A DNA stretch of 64,000 nucleotides. It comes from Bos javanicus. Lineage: Eukaryota > Chordata > Mammalia > Artiodactyla > Bovidae. Position 1 is the first letter of the stretch, and each line of letters opens with the position of its first letter. The stretch covers positions 620,001 through 684,000 of the forward strand of contig NC_083870.1 of NCBI RefSeq assembly GCF_032452875.1, in the 5' to 3' direction. Position numbers and translations under genes: made by a program. Shown piece after piece: positions 36,165-50,627 of the stretch. Under the pieces are notes generated by a model, which ran no database searches, was not told the DNA's origin, and worked only from the letters and a program-made list of their open reading frames with translations.

Positions 36165-36720
36165 CCTATTCTCTACACAACCAGATCTACACAGCCAGAG
36201 ATACCCTTTTTCCTTTTAAGACCCTTCTCACTTCCCTGGCTGACCTTATCTATAATAGATACTGGCCTACTCTCTCCTTTGGTCACTCCACTCCAGCTAC
36301 ACTGTTTTGTTTTGTTTTCTTTTTAAGATCTTTGAACATACTAAGACTGCTCCTACTTCTGCGCCATTATACTGGCTTTCTCTCTGCATAGAATGCTCTT
36401 CCCCCAGATATGCATAGCTCACTCCTCCTTACCCTTTAAACTGCCCAAATGTCATCTTCTCAATGATGCCTACCCTTTCCTGGGGTTTTCCAATCATCTT
36501 TACCTGGTCTATTTTCTTCCACAGCACTTAATACCATTTAATAGGCTTTTGCTATACAAATCATTTATTTATTATGTTTATCATCTGCTTCCCATACCTA
36601 GAGAATAAGCTCAAATAGGGCAGGGATATTTTTTGTCTATTTTTTTCATCAGTGTATTCCCAAAGTCTAGAGCGGGCTTTGAAACACAGAAGGTATTCAA
36701 TAATAATAAATGAAAATGCT
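36165..36720 (+). repeat. L2 LINE 3' region
   Basis: Phrases tagaatgctcttcccccaga, ctgcccaaatgtcatcttct, gagaataagctcaaataggg cagggatatt and attcaataataataaatgaa follow the L2 3' end in order. Confidence 0.7.
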
Positions 36721-36779
36721 ATTTAATCAAAGATTTTAATATTAAAAAACACACAGAAACACAAATGGAAACCTGTGAA

Positions 36780-37040
36780 TTACAATAATTATCATATATC
36801 AACATATAATTAATTATATATTAATAAACAATATATAACTATATTATATATCATTTATATACATTATATATTATACTAACATTATAATAATGTACAATTT
36901 AATATATCAATTATCTAGAATAATTAATATATTGGTTATTAAATGATTAACATAACCACCATATAGTAATCACATATAATTATATTAATATATAATTAAT
37001 TATGTTAAGAAAGATTATGTTGCCTATATATTAATTTACA
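36780..37040. repeat. AT-rich, self-complementary tract
   Basis: About 250 bp composed almost only of A and T with repeated tatataattaattatata-like palindromes. No gene or element recognised. Confidence 0.85.
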
Positions 37041-37309
37041 TAATAACAATAATAAATTTAAATATAGTATTTTGGATGCTGTCTCTCATGATAAAGGCAA
37101 TGAGACAGTGGCAAAGAATTTAGGAAGTTCACATAGCTAATTTTTTAAATATCATATTTAACTAGATTAATGAGTAATAAATATAATCAGAAATGCCATC
37201 CAAAAGAATCTATACCACCACTGAAGTTCAAACTCCTAGTAATAAACTAAATAAAAATTACTGAAAAATCAAATACATAAGTTACAAATAAATGAATATA
37301 CTGATATTG

Positions 37310-37625
37310 AATACTGGCCTGGAGACAGCAAAACATGTACTTTCATATGCTGTTGGGAGAAATGTAATGACAGATGATCCTTTTGAAAATAATTTTTCAA
37401 TATCTTTTAATCTAGATACAGTTTTATTTCTGGAAAAAGTACCCCAAATCAATCACCTTAAAAGTAGAAAAAAAGCTTGTAAACAAAGATATTCATAGTC
37501 TTAGTTGGTAAAAATAAGTAACTTCACTGCCTAACTAAAAGGAAATGGATAAGTAAAACTATGGTACATCCTTTTGATGGATTCTATTAGCTGACAAAAT
37601 AATACTTATGAAAACTAAGTAGTAA
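37310..37625 (+). repeat. Old L1 3' piece
   Basis: Decayed equivalent of the L1 segment 'tgttgggagaaatgtaatga .. aaaagtaccccaaatcaatc .. ctatggtacatccttttgat'. Diverged, plus strand. Confidence 0.5.
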
Positions 37626-37849
37626 TATGGGAATATTTATTATAAAGTTAACTCTATGGGGAGAATTAAATATATTCAGTATCATTAAAATAATGTCAAA
37701 CCAAAAATATATATGTATATACACATAAACATACATCTTTTACATTGGACCAAGCCTGCAAAAACCTCCAAATTGTTAGGCTTATTAATTTTTGCACTAT
37801 TAGTATACTGGTGATTGAGCATCTTTTGCATTTTCTATCAGAAAAATAT

Positions 37850-38008
37850 CCCAGGACCAGCAATATCAGTATCACCTGGGAATTTTTTAGAAATGCAAAT
37901 TCTCTGACTCCACCTCAAACTCTTGAGAGTGGGGTCTAGTAATCTGTGTTTTAAGAAGCTTTCCAAGTGATCCTGAAGCATGCTAAAGTTTGAGAACCAA
38001 TACATTAT
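37850..38008 (-). repeat. MER5A-like hAT element
   Basis: aatatcagtatcacctggga, agaaatgcaaattctctgac, gtctagtaatctgtgtttta and aaagtttgagaaccaa match MER5A internal and end sequence. It sits about 90 bp downstream (in transcript sense) of the 118-bp DCAF6 exon. Confidence 0.75.
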
Positions 38009-38094
38009 TGCAAAACAAAGATGAACTGTTAAAAATAATATCTAATACAATCCTACAAAATGGCTAAAAACATCTTTACAAAAACATTAACTTA

Positions 38095-38226
<132 letters not shown>

Positions 38227-39867
38227 TTAAAACATTTGAAAAAAGTCTCTGAAATCAATAAAAAGATGACATTTCCTAAAATTTCTAAAACTTAAATTAG
38301 GCTGTCCTTGTCATAACTCTTTCTCACATCTGTCATGGTTCTCACTTAAAGTTCAAAAGCAAGTGTTATAGAAATACTCTATATTTCAAAGTGGCATTGA
38401 ATCAAATTCTAGCTTTGCAACATGACTCCCTTTGATTCAGATGAAAATCACACACATTTGAGAACCATATTTAGTTGTTAGGGAATCAAAGAACATTAAC
38501 ATGAAATGACATACTTTATAAACTGGTATTTTTATTTAATGGAATTCTCAGGACTTTTTTCCTTCAGTTGCTAGAGTATTAAGAATAATTATCATTGGCT
38601 CCTTCAGAAATTCTGAGAAGATGCAAGGGCTCCAAAAGAAGCTGTTTAGTAAAAATTTTGCTGCAATTAACTGCTATCAAATTCTTTGTTCTTTCAAATT
38701 CATGGACTTACAATCTAGGGAGGGATTACAGCCTGTACTCTATTGGGAAGGAGGGGGGAGAAAAATTTAGTTATTTTCTAAAACTCTGTTATAAGATCAT
38801 ACCTTTTGATATATTCCATTCTCCCCCCCAACTAATCTTGAAAGAAATTTGTTTTCTAAATTATGGGAGGCAACTCCATCTTGAGTCCATAGCTGATACT
38901 CATAATACATGTCTATCTCAACATATAAAATCTTTATAAAATGGTAAATAAAAATTAAGAAACTCAGAAATCAATACAAATCACTTTAAAGCCACCTCTT
39001 CCCTCCTCTCCAAAAGGAGTACTCAGATATTCAAAGACAAATTTGAACAGGGCTTTATAAATTTTTCATTTTATGATGAATAACAGCTTGGGGGGACATT
39101 AAAATGTATATACAGAATAAAAACTGCTATATAACCAAACATGTAATATTTCTGCCAGTTTCTTGCAGAAAGAAAACTCATCTGTAACAATACTTATTTT
39201 CTGGATACTATTTCAAGCACTTGATACAGTACCTGATGGTACTAAAAAGAAGCTTTCTGTCATGAAAACAGTATCAACATAAGCAGTAACAACTTAATGA
39301 AATCAAAATTACTCAAGATTTTTGGTTATTGGGCCCACTTTTTATTGCAATAAAGAACTCGTATCTTTCTGCATTCCTTTTGAACATGCTAGAGCACTTA
39401 CTAAAAGAGAACCTGACAGAAACTCTGCTCTAGCTTTTATCCTGTGAGAGGACAACTAACAGGACTTAAGAATACAGAACAGTAGCAGAAAGGAAAAAGG
39501 ATTCTCTCCAAGAGAGGAGAAGCCAAGCTGATAAAATTCAGGATTATCAGTTCTTACATCTTCACTTCTAACTCATGTGACATCCTCTTCTATAATATTA
39601 ATTGCTTTCTGAAAGTAAAAGTTTGAATCAGTTATAAAGCTGGCCTACCAAATTGTATTCATTCTGTTTCCGTACTACTTCTGTTGACTATGTCCTTGAT
39701 ATAAACAGCTGCTAAGAAAAAAAAATTAACCATCCATTACAACTTTCAAAGATATGATAATTCAGTGTTTTAGAGGAGGTATTTTACCAAATGGCTCTCT
39801 TATAAAATAACCAAATTAACCTATCTTGAGCTTATGTAAAATTATCAAGAACAGGACTTTTTTTAGG

Positions 39868-39978
39868 TCCACATCATGAGGCTTGCAGGATCTTAGTTCC
39901 CTGACCAGGGACAGAACTTGCACTCTTGGCAGTGAAAGCCACAGTCCTAACCACTGGACACCCAGGGATTTCCAAATG
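39868..39978 (-). mobile_element. CHR-1-like tRNA SINE, short
   Basis: Reverse orientation: ggatcttagttccctgacca gggacagaac, gtgaaagccacagtcctaac cactggacac ccaggga. Confidence 0.75.
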
Positions 39979-40364
39979 GCACTTTTAAAGCATCTGTCCT
40001 ATCCTTGACAACCTTTGACATATTTGCTGTTAGTCATTTGTCCACATAGAGTTTTCCCTTATTCTTTAGTTATGTTGCTGAAATTTCTATCCCACTAATG
40101 CCAAAACCACAGTCATTCTTAAGATATGGAATTGGTGATGACAGCCAAAAGGCTGAATGATAAGAGTAAGAGGTTAGTTAACAGGTAGAGTTGGGGCTAT
40201 TTTTTTCATTATCTCTCAAACATTTTATAAACTGCTTTGCTATTATTTTTCTTTTAAAGTAAAGAAGGAATAGGGGGGGAAAGCAGGTGTGAGAGAACTG
40301 TAGGATTGAATTTCTTAGACCTGCTTTGGTTAATAGGAGCATAAGTTTTAAGAAGACATTTAAC

Positions 40365-40505
40365 AGCACAACATTGTAAATTCAACTATGCTACAATACA
40401 AAATTTTTTTAAAAAGAAGCCATTTACTGATTCATGTTGATGTTTGGTAGAAACCAATGTAATACCATAAAGAAATTATCCTTCAATTAAAAAAAGTTTA
40501 AAAAA
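40365..40505 (+). repeat. Two L1 3' termini in tandem
   Basis: aacattgtaaattcaactat plus A/T tail at 40368-40410, and gaaaccaatgtaataccata .. atccttcaattaaaaaaagt at 40451-40500. A short sequence aaaagaagccattta is repeated at 40412-40427 and 40502-40516, which may be a target duplication of the second. Confidence 0.6.
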
Positions 40506-41489
40506 GAAGCCATTTAAACGCTTTATCAAAACTTCCTTTTTGAGTAAAATTAGAGGCAGCTATAGATATTTGCATGCTATGACTAAAGGAATATAGTAGA
40601 CAAAGAGCTAGCTGTTGAGAGGTCCAAATGGTGTAGAAAATATCTACCAACTTCCAAGACCACCTCCAACCTCCAAAAGCAAGAAGTATCCTTAAGATGA
40701 TCAGTGTGAATTAATACTTTCTTCCGAGGTTACCTATTACCAAGTTATTATTTAATCTCTCTGTAATATAACCCACACATTATAAAAATTCATGCAAAGC
40801 ACAGCAGTACTCATTTAATTTACAAAATGACTACAGTTGACAGAATTTGTTCATTTAAACTGTCAATGAAGTCATCAGCCTGGAGTAAAATGGGCTCATC
40901 ATTATATCTGTTAGTTACAAATACTTCAGACCACCCCCTGCCCCCATCTAGTTCAGTTCTCTCTTTGTAGCGTTAAATATAAATTACATCTCAGGCAGAA
41001 ATACTGCACAACACAGAACCTGGTTTCTTCAACTGAAGCACTGATGCAAGTATATATCTGAAATCTAAAAATTTATTTCCTAGCCTTGTTCATTCTAGTC
41101 TTCCTAATTTAATACTCCTCTTCTTGATGTATATAACCTATCAGATTGGATTTTCTCAGAAATGTAGATAAGTTAATAAACCGTTTCCAATAAAGTGCAT
41201 ATTTTAAGCTAAAAAGGTCTATAAAAATCTAAAGAACCAAGAAATTAAATTTTATTATTATCTTATTTGAAAAAACACTTGTAACCATTTTAATTTTCAA
41301 TAACTTGCCCTGTGTGTTAGAACCTAGATCAGCAAATACATCCTAAAAATTGCATTATTTGTATGCTTACTTAGAAATATATTACTGAAATATTTTGCTT
41401 AAAAAGTAGAGATTTTAATTTAGGAGGAGTCTTAGGGTTGAGAACTTAATCAAATCCAATGACTACGTAGAATGCACCATCATAACAGT

Positions 41490-41592
41490 AACTAAAGTTT
41501 GTTGAACATTACCATGTCCCAGGATATGTATAACCTTTGTAGCACATACTTTTATCTCCATTTTATAGATGATGAAACTGATAATAATGTGG
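41490..41592 (-). repeat. MIR-like piece
   Basis: gttgaacattaccatgtccc agg and atctccattttatagatgat gaaactg match reverse MIR. Confidence 0.55.
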
Positions 41593-43989
41593 TAGATTCT
41601 TTTTCTCTAAGTTTCTTTCTATATGAAGTTCTTACTTGCTATACTATCTTGTAAAAAATTTGAATACTAAGTAGAAAATAAGATTCCTTCAACACATATT
41701 TTAATTAAGAAATATCAACTGTCGGTATTATTTCTCAAAAAAGATATATAATTCATATCAGCAACTCTGACAAAGTTCTGGTAATGCAAACTGTCACTTT
41801 GGCATCAGACTACTGGAAAACTATCCTGTATCTTTTCCAGGGCACTGAGAGATTAAACTGTCAATAAAATTGTGGTGCACTTAGCACAAGGACAGTGTGA
41901 GGGGAAAAAAGCACTTTAAATTTGTTCAACCTGCTAAGGAGCCATACATATTGCTTTGATTTCAATTATCAAGAACAACAGACGATGTTAGTAGCTTAGA
42001 GTGATCTCTACCCAGGCAAACTACCACCCATTCAAACATATGCTTCAGAAGCACAGTCATAAAAACATAAAAATCAAGACAATATACTGTAAAAGATTTC
42101 ATTCTTTGGAGTTAGAAGTGAATAGTCAGTAACATGAGATTCTAGAAAGCAAATTTAAAATAAAAGAGCCCTTTGCAGATTAATGCACTGGCTCAGAAAA
42201 AAATTATAGAATGGGCTGGAATATAATTTGAAAGGAACTTCTTTGACCTTTACTTAATTAGGTAGCTTCCAAGCCTTTCACAGTAATAACCACAAATAAA
42301 CTTTTGTTGTTGTTGTTTAATACACGTTTTCAAATCATTCAGTCTGTGCATTTTGACTATAATCATTTGTGGCTCTAAAAAAAAACATGCTCAAAGTAGA
42401 TAACAAAATAAGCTATCTTGGTAACTAGATTTGTATATCATCTAAATATTGTTTGGTCTTTTAGCTAGGATGTCCCTGGAGACCTATCCTATGTATAAAT
42501 TTAAACAAAGTTATCAAAATGATGATAACTAAGTAGAATATCGCCACAATAATTAGTTCAGAACTACTATGCCCAACATTTTCTCTGCTGCTAGGTCACT
42601 ATTCTAACTGTACAATCTTCCACCATTAATCATGTATAGTAGCTAAGTTGTGGATCATGTAGAAATAATTTATTCTTTGCCTCAGGGATTTTCTATTACA
42701 CAAAGAACTTGTCAATATTTTCCCTTTTGTTATGCCCAATGTTTAAAATAAAAATCAATTTACAAGGAAACAAAATGTATGATGAAATCCTCTGAAATAA
42801 TATTGATACATCAATAATTAAGCTCAACTATCTCCACAAATTTTGTACCCCCAACTTGCCTGACATACATAGAAAGGGCAAACATCTGAAGTATAATTTC
42901 TAGGCCAAGGTAAAATTTCTATTTGGAAATGTCAGGAACCTATAACTTTTCCGCATAACTCAAGACTACTGGATATCCAAGTCTTCCAATCATTTATATA
43001 AGGAGGCATACTCTGACCCTGATTCAAAGCGGAGAAATTGTTTCTAGGAGTAGATTCTAAACAGGGAACTACTATCCACCACATAGATGACTGTGAGGCA
43101 AGGCTCTTCTTTTGAAACTCAATGTTCTCACTAGTGTAATCTGACTTTATATAGAAATGAACTATTTTATGAAAGCCAAAAACAAAGTATAACTTTAACA
43201 CTAATATTTACTAGGAAATCTCCTATAATCTTTTGGAAATAATATTCTAGTCAAATTTTACTTCTGACAATCAAAATCCACCTGTGTATCAATAACGATC
43301 ATTTTAATCCAATATACTTTTTTCATGACATAACACAAAAGTGATTTAAACTTAAAACATGGGGTTGGGATACATATAGAATCAGACTATGCCTGGTTCC
43401 ATTTTCCCTCTGATATTTAAAATTTATGGATTGAAATACAGTTGTCATTTTATCTATGCGACATAGGCTTTCTTTCCCTGTACTCCAGAACTGTCAAGTC
43501 TTATATCCCTCTGTTCATAAAAGTCTTCTATTTCTATTTCACTTTCAGTTTTGAGGGAGAACAGATAGTAAGAAAATAACTAAAAATGCATATCCCATGT
43601 GGTACATAAACCCTACCAAAATTCTCATCCAGTGTTTTTCTTTTCATGACTCTTTCCTCAGCTATATTCTATTTAAAAAAAAATCAAATCTGTCTGTCCC
43701 TCTGATTGATCAGATTACTTAGCACGGTAAAATGCGACTTCCAGATGAAAATGAAAATGAACAGCTTAGAAGAACTCTCTCTAAAACCACTTTCCCCGCC
43801 AGCTACCATTCTCCTTGCTTATTGTTTTGAAGTACTTTTCTTATTTCTCATCTCTACTTTTTCTCCTAAATCTGCCCTCTATCAATCCAGTGAAACTGCT
43901 CTAATGAGACTGACCACCTCTGAACTTACTAATCTAGTGGGAGAATTTTTAGAACTCATCTACACTTGACCTCTCAGCAGCAAGCAGAC

Positions 43990-44645
43990 AACTCTCTTGT
44001 ATTTGAAAATTCTCTTCTCCTGGCCTCATGCTCTGTAATACTTAAAGCAGGTTTAAGACACACCCTCACCCTTCTCCCTCCAAACAGGTTTTCACTGCTA
44101 AACCATCTCCCAAATAGAAATTCTGGAGTTGTTACTTCAGTTTATATTCTGGACTCCTCTTCAATTATTTGCCTCATTCATCAAATCCTGTATACTCTAC
44201 ATTCTAAATATTTCTTGACTCTCTTCACATTTCTACCTTATCTCTATCATCAGGTTAAAATCCTTACTGGAGATAGAATTTTAAGGAGAACCTCCTAAGT
44301 GATTTAGTCTCTAGTCAATTCTTCATATTCTATTCAGAACAAATGAGATCAGGCCGTATGTCCTGTTTTTAATTCTTCACCAACTTCCTATTACTTTTAA
44401 AATCTAAAACCCTAAAAAGTTCAAAAGGTCCTTCTCAATACGGACTCTACCTATCTCTTGAAGCCACAGCATACCCCAGTCATACTGGAATTCTTCTAGT
44501 CATTCTAATGTGATTTTCTCAGAGCCTCTGCAAATGCTATTAATATCCATTATCCCCTTTACTCCTTCTCCTTGACCTAACTTACTCATATAATCATCTT
44601 TCAGATTGCAACTAAAATGCCTCATCCTCAGGAATACCTTATTTG
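43990..44645 (+). repeat. L2 LINE 3' region
   Basis: Order of phrases (ctactctacattctaaatat; tcactgctaaaccatct-type; aagttcaaaaggtccttctc; tctgcaaatgctattaatat; aactaaaatgcctcatcctc) fits L2. Diverged. Confidence 0.55.
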
Positions 44646-44769
44646 AGCCTGTGCCAGAAGAAACAAAGACTCACTCGTGTGTTCCCCACTAAACCTTGTT
44701 TCCTCTTTTAAAACTCTTATGACATACGTATTTATTTTTATATCATCTGTCTTTACTGTTAGATGAGGC

Positions 44770-45375
44770 AAAGGGTAGTGGTTATGATCACAGACACTGC
44801 AATCAGACTGCTTGGATTTGAACCACATTCCTAACATAGACACACAATGTGTGACTTTAGACAAGTTTCTTAACCTCTCTTTACCTCAGTTTCCTTATCT
44901 GAAAATGGGGAGAATAATGATACCTGCTGTATAAGACTGTGAAGAGGATTAAGTAAATAAACATATAAAAATTGCTCAAAGTAATGTTTGACATACACAA
45001 AAAATGCAATATAAGTGTCTATGTTATTATTATGGTTAATAACTCTATTATTACTACTACTATTATTAATTAACTCTATGTTCCAAGCACAGGGAGCATT
45101 AGCTTTATTATTCGTGCATCCTGGTACCAGGCCTAGTATTTGCCACAAGGTAACAGGCATTTAATATGAGTTGAATTAATGAAACAGATACACAGATATG
45201 ACTCTACTACTTATTTCACTTGTCTTTACATATCTCTTGGAGTCTTGGCTTCTTCATCAGTAAAATGAGGATCATATTACCTCATTAAACTGCAACAAAT
45301 GGGATAATAGATACAAAATTCTTAACACAGTGCCACTTATATACTTAAAATTCAATGAGAGCTATTTTTATCATA
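44770..45375 (+). repeat. MIR elements
   Basis: A good MIR at 44770-45000 (gtagtggttatgatcacaga, cttggatttgaaccacattc, taacctctctttacctcagt ttcctt). A second, weaker MIR/L2-like stretch at 45080-45375 (cttcatcagtaaaatgagga). Confidence 0.7.
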
Positions 45376-47477
45376 GACAATTCTGAATTAGAAAACAATT
45401 TAACTAAAAATGTAGACATTGACTTGGGTAGCAACAGGTGGAACAAGTGAGTACAGGCAAATGAATTATCTCATCTCCTTTTCCCCAACTTCCAAAAAAT
45501 GAAATATATCACTAATTGTTAGAACCTAAACTGAGTAGTTGGGGAAAAGGAGATGACCTATTTCATTCTAAGCAACTAAGTGATAACTAGTTTTAGAGAA
45601 TACAAAAAAAAAATCTAAATGAAATATGATTTCATTAACTTTTTTCTTCTAGAATTTAAATACAGTATACACAGATATTTTCCAGTGTGAATACTGAACT
45701 TAATTTCCCAACTAATACAGCAGACTTTAATCATTAGATATTTAACAAAAATTAGTTGTCAAAGTACATTTAATGTCATTTAAAATATCACTTGATGTAA
45801 TATTGTCAAAATGACATTATTAAAATAAACTTTCAACTTGGTGACAGTATATAATCTTAAGGGAATAATACTTAACAAGACACATTCAGTTTTTCCATTC
45901 CCAATCTACCCTAGTAGAATTAGTAAAATCTGTTTCAGTGGTTTCTGACCATCCACAAGTCTCTTTCTGTAAGTAAACCTTTCATTAATGTCAAAAGAAG
46001 TCTGCTTATTAAAATAATGGATAATTAGTATTTATGTTTCTAATGTCCCAAATTACCATTTTTATTTCTTTAAATCTAGAATAGAAAATGAGTGTCTGAC
46101 ACATGCATAATTGCCTACAGGTATAAGTCTCAGACTTAATGGCATTATCAACTTCCACTTAATGATTATCACTGTAATGAATATAAAGCAACTTACTACA
46201 GTCATGGCCGTAATTTCAGGCAAAATTATTTCCTTATACCCTCTGAAAAGTTAAATGTTAAGATTATACATTTCTTTTGTTATTGTTGTTACTGTTACTA
46301 AAAGAGGGGGGAATTTCTGGCCTAAATATTTTTAACAGGAAAAAATTGCTAGTTTTATTAAAAGGCAAGAGCAGTACATGTCAGAAGAGGCTTTTTCCCC
46401 TTATAGTAAGTATGAAAGAGATATAAATAAAAGGAAAATCAAAACTACTTATTAGAATATATTATTCAAACTAAATGCAGGACAAATGTAACTGTGCTTA
46501 TTTAAATAGTTTCTAATTAGCACAGAAGGGTTGTCAATGTGTGTACACATAGCTGTAAGTTTTACAGCAAAGTATTTCACAACAGGAGAAAAGCAACATA
46601 TATGCTGTACACCTATTTCTTTAAAAAACATTTTAATAAAACAAAAACTACTTAGGCAACCAGGTAGCTGCATTTATGGTCTTAAGGTTTAAACTAAATA
46701 TATTAGACTAAGCTTTTTTAAAAAATTCAAAATAAATACATGAAAACACTGATCAGAATCAATCAGTTCAATAATGTACATATAATTCGTGAAAGAAAAT
46801 AAATCTTTGCAGTGACACATGTCAATTACTATTAAAATTTTTTTATTAGTAACATTTTTATCCTGGTAATCCTGAATCAAAATAAAGAAAATCTATGAAC
46901 TCTATGGGAAATTAAATTAAGCAACATGTAAAAGCACCTGGACATCTGGAAGATGAACACTGTCAGGTAACTATAAAACTGAATTATCAATTAAAAAATG
47001 TATTAGTGTCTCTTTAAAAGAAAAAAGAAATTTTAAATATGCTTAAGATAATTATTATATATTCAGGAAAAAACTTATTTAATGTACTAATTTTTCCATT
47101 CTACAAGGTAAAATGGAGAACAGAGGTCTAGTCAAAGATTAAAATAGCTTATCTGAGGACATCAATTATTCCCTATACATACTCTTCTACAAAGATTCTT
47201 TACTTTGTAAACATACTCAGTTTTGAAATTATTACTCCCTCCCAGACATTACCTTTTCTCTGTCTTTTCATTTGTAATGAAAAGCTTACTGAAAGAGTCA
47301 TCTACATGACAATGTCTCCACTTTAAGAAAAAAATCTTTCTCCTCCAACCACTACTATCTGGCTTCTGCCTCCACAAAATAACTGCAGTGCCAAAGCACT
47401 GCCAAATTCAAGAAAATTTCTCAGTCCTTTTTATATCTGACAGCCTTACGTCACAATGCACTTACTGATGAGTTCCT

Positions 47478-48650
47478 CCCTGAACTTTACTTTTCCCGTG
47501 ACTTTGGATACAGCATTCTTTCTGCCCTATTTCTCAGATCACTCTTTTTCTGTCTCCTCAGCCAGGTCCTTTTCTCTGCTTGCTCTTTGTAGTATAGACT
47601 TTCCTCTTTTCACTTAATCCTCTCTTCCTAAGACCATTTCATCCACTCTCACCATTTCAACTGTTATCTGTTAAGTTGACAATTTCTATTTTTATCTCCA
47701 CCTCAGACTTCTCTGGTGACTTCCAGAAACTATATTTCTCCATCTGATGTTCAAAGGTAATTCAGACTAAACGTATCAAGAAAATCTCATGTATCTTTTT
47801 TCCCCTGTAACTGGCAGTTTCTCCTGAAATCCCTATCTTAGTTGACAGTATTACTATCTATTGCCCCATTGAGACACCTAGGTATCATTCTCTTGTTTTT
47901 AAAAACTAATCTTTCTCAAAGTCCCATCAATTCTAGCTCTTAAATATTTAAAAAAAAAAAACAAAAAACCCTGTCCATTCTTCTCATTTCCAACTGCTAT
48001 ACTTTAAGATCGAATTACTCATCCACTCATCATCTCTCACTTGACCTACTGCAATAGGTCATGTGACCTTTTACATGGTCTTGCTATTTTCAATTTTACT
48101 CCCTTCCAATCAACCATCTATAAAGCTGCCAAAATGATCCAATACATAAATCTGGTCATGTTTCTCCCAAGCTAGAATAATTTCTAGGGCATCTCACTGC
48201 TTAAACAATTGTTTTATTCATTCATTCAACAAAATATCTACTGTTTTGAAAACAGATATGGTGTTAGGCACTGAATATACTATAGTGAATGAAAACATTC
48301 AGAGAATACAGAGAAAGACAGGTATTAAACAATCCCTTAAATAAAGGTATGATTATAAATTTTGACAAATGTGATGAAGGATAGCAGGTCACAAAGAGAT
48401 AAAGAGAGGAGAACTACTTCTGATTAGAATGTCATACTACTTTTGGAAAAGTAGTATCTAAGTGAGTTTTGATGAGTAGAAGTTGCTGAAGACAAAAACA
48501 CTTTGGTAGAGACAATAGCATTCACAAGAAATTTAAGAGGGAAATGAGCTTAGAGTGTTGTTAGAAAAACTGAAAGAAGGCCAAATTGTCAAGAGCTGAG
48601 TGAGTGAGAGAAAGGGCCAGGAGTGCAGGACTCTGCAAGCCAAGGCATGG
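47478..48650. repeat. L2 LINE pieces, both orientations
   Basis: 47480-48210 reads as L2 sense (ctttctcaaagtcccatcaa; gtcatgtttctcccaagcta; agggcatctcactgctt). 48213-48640 reads as L2 antisense (attcattcattcaacaaaat, ggtgttaggcactgaatata, agtgagttttgatgagtaga). Moderate confidence. Confidence 0.5.
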
Positions 48651-48665
48651 ATTTAGATTGCCTTA

Positions 48666-48795
48666 AGGGAGAAGGAAATGGCAACCCACTCCAGTGTTCT
48701 TGCCTGGAGAATCCCAGGGACGGGAAAGCCTGGTGGGCTGCCGTCTATGGGGTCGCATAGAGTCAGACACGACTGGGGCGACTTGGCAGCAGACT
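48666..48795 (+). mobile_element. Bov-A monomer SINE
   Basis: ggagaaggaaatggcaaccc actccagtgttc through gtctatggggtcgcatagag tcagacacgactggggcgac, with a short 'agcag' tail. Confidence 0.88.
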
Positions 48796-50567
48796 TGGCA
48801 GGCAGCAAGGGCAAACAGTTTAAAAGTTTTAGGCAAGTGAATAACAATATGCTTAGATTTACATTTTTAAAAGTTTACTCCGCCTGGAGATAACAGATGC
48901 AGACTGATAGGATGTGAGAAGACCAGTTAAGAGGTTACTGTATTAGTCCAGGTGAGAAAGACAACAGTGGGGAGTTTCAGTTCACTTTTATAGTAGACAT
49001 TATCTCTAGGTGATAAAACCCTGTAATGTAGAAGTCCCCCGTACATTAAAAGATGTACTGCTGAATAAAAAGGCATGTAAAACCTCAGGACTTAATTCAT
49101 TTGGATATACTGTCATTTGAACATTTCTGCTCAGAGAACTTCTTACCAAGTTACACTGATGATGGTCTATCATCATGCAGCTTCTGCCAAGCCTACTCAA
49201 TATCTGACCTTTTATATAACATCTCCACTCATAACTGAAAGGCAAATATGCTTTACATGGCCCAAAAAATACTCCTGATTTCTGCCTCCAAACTAGCTTA
49301 CCCTAGTAAATGGAATAGTTTACCCAGGCATTGGTGGCAAAAATCTGGGAGCTATCCTTTATTCTCATTTCCTTCTGTCATATGTCATAATATATATAAA
49401 GTAATTACAATATAAATATAATATTCAACATAATTCTATGGAAATTTTTCTGTAAGATTAAATAAAATATGAATTTGGCTACAAACTCTTCAATAGTATT
49501 TACATTCATATAGCCTTACCAAAAAAAGATTTGATTAGAGAGCAGTTCTAAACAGTAGTACAATATATTATATATAATATTATAATTGTGTTTTACACTT
49601 TAATCATTCTTTACTGTTAACACCTCTACAATTAATGTATAAAGATAAAACATGCATAATTTCTTAGTTCTCAAATTCACTTATGAATTCATTCATTCTC
49701 AAGAACAGAAAAGACCTATAGCAAATATTTGCCATCTCAGGTCTATAAAGAATAATTTAAGATCAGATGTACAGAAGGAGTTTTCTGATTTGTTTCAAAA
49801 TTAGTTTTTGAATAATTCTCCAAGAAGACAGTTAAAATTAGATCTATTTCACACTAAATAGGTACTTCAGCAGTATTTCATTTCCTCAATGACAAATGAG
49901 TCACCCTACGTATGTAAACTTTTAGCCAACTAAAGCTTATGGCTTTAGGGCTAAGTTACTTTTACATTTTTGAAAAATATTTGTAAAATCTACTTCATCA
50001 ACCTCTTCTCAAGGCTCCAAAGTGGACTGTATACCTCTCCTACTTCAGAAGGCAAGTGGAAGTGGAAGTTATTTTCCCTTCTGATTGGTGACTTTGGAGC
50101 TTATCTCTGCATTGATAATCGTATTTCTTAAAGTTAAAGCTACCTAGAGTTCAAGCATCAGACAAGTGAGACATAAAACCAAGTATTATGACAACAGCGT
50201 AGTAATACAGAACATTTTTATGCTCCAATAACTTTTCCAAAAGTAACCACTAGGTAATATGCTAACCTCACACCCAGTTATACAATTTTATGACAGCTAG
50301 AATTTGTAAAAAGGGATCTTTTTTATATACATATAATACTGTTATAGGAAGAGATTTCAAAGAAATTAGCTTACACAGAAAATAATTTGTATAGGCCAAG
50401 GAGGCCCTTTGGGCATAATACAACCTAAGATAATTTAGCCCACAAAATACTGACTATTAGACCATAGATCACAATGAAATGCTATGAAAAAGTGAGAGAG
50501 AGCTTGGTTTATGCATTGCAATAAAACTATGGATGGATGGGCATAGCGCATCTCCTGTTGCACGCAC

Positions 50568-50627
50568 CCTGTTGCTCGTCAAGTGACATGGATCCAAGCT
50601 GTTTGTTAACCACAGAAGAAGGAGAAT
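50568..50627 (-). CDS. DCAF6: DCAF6 cassette exon, 20 residues
   Basis: This 60-bp exon encodes DSPSSVVNKQLGSMSLDEQQ, with the first and last codons shared with its neighbours. The acceptor is strong (ctcatttttgtttcag). The donor is CAGG|GTGCGT, which is usable but not optimal. It enters and leaves in phase 1, like the 171-bp exon before it, so either or both can be skipped in frame. It lies 7.6 kb downstream of the 171-bp exon and 12.4 kb upstream of the constitutive 118-bp exon. Ser/Asp-rich content suggests a flexible linker. Recognised from the long mammalian DCAF6 isoform. Confidence 0.93.

Noticed and set aside
38595..38939. 114-codon open frame on the plus strand
   Set aside because: No recognisable domain or protein-like composition. 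It lies antisense in a DCAF6 intron in AT-rich sequence and is within the range expected by chance.
42302..42320. ttgttgttgttg run
   Set aside because: Short simple repeat with no flanking element. Similar runs occur as SINE tails elsewhere.
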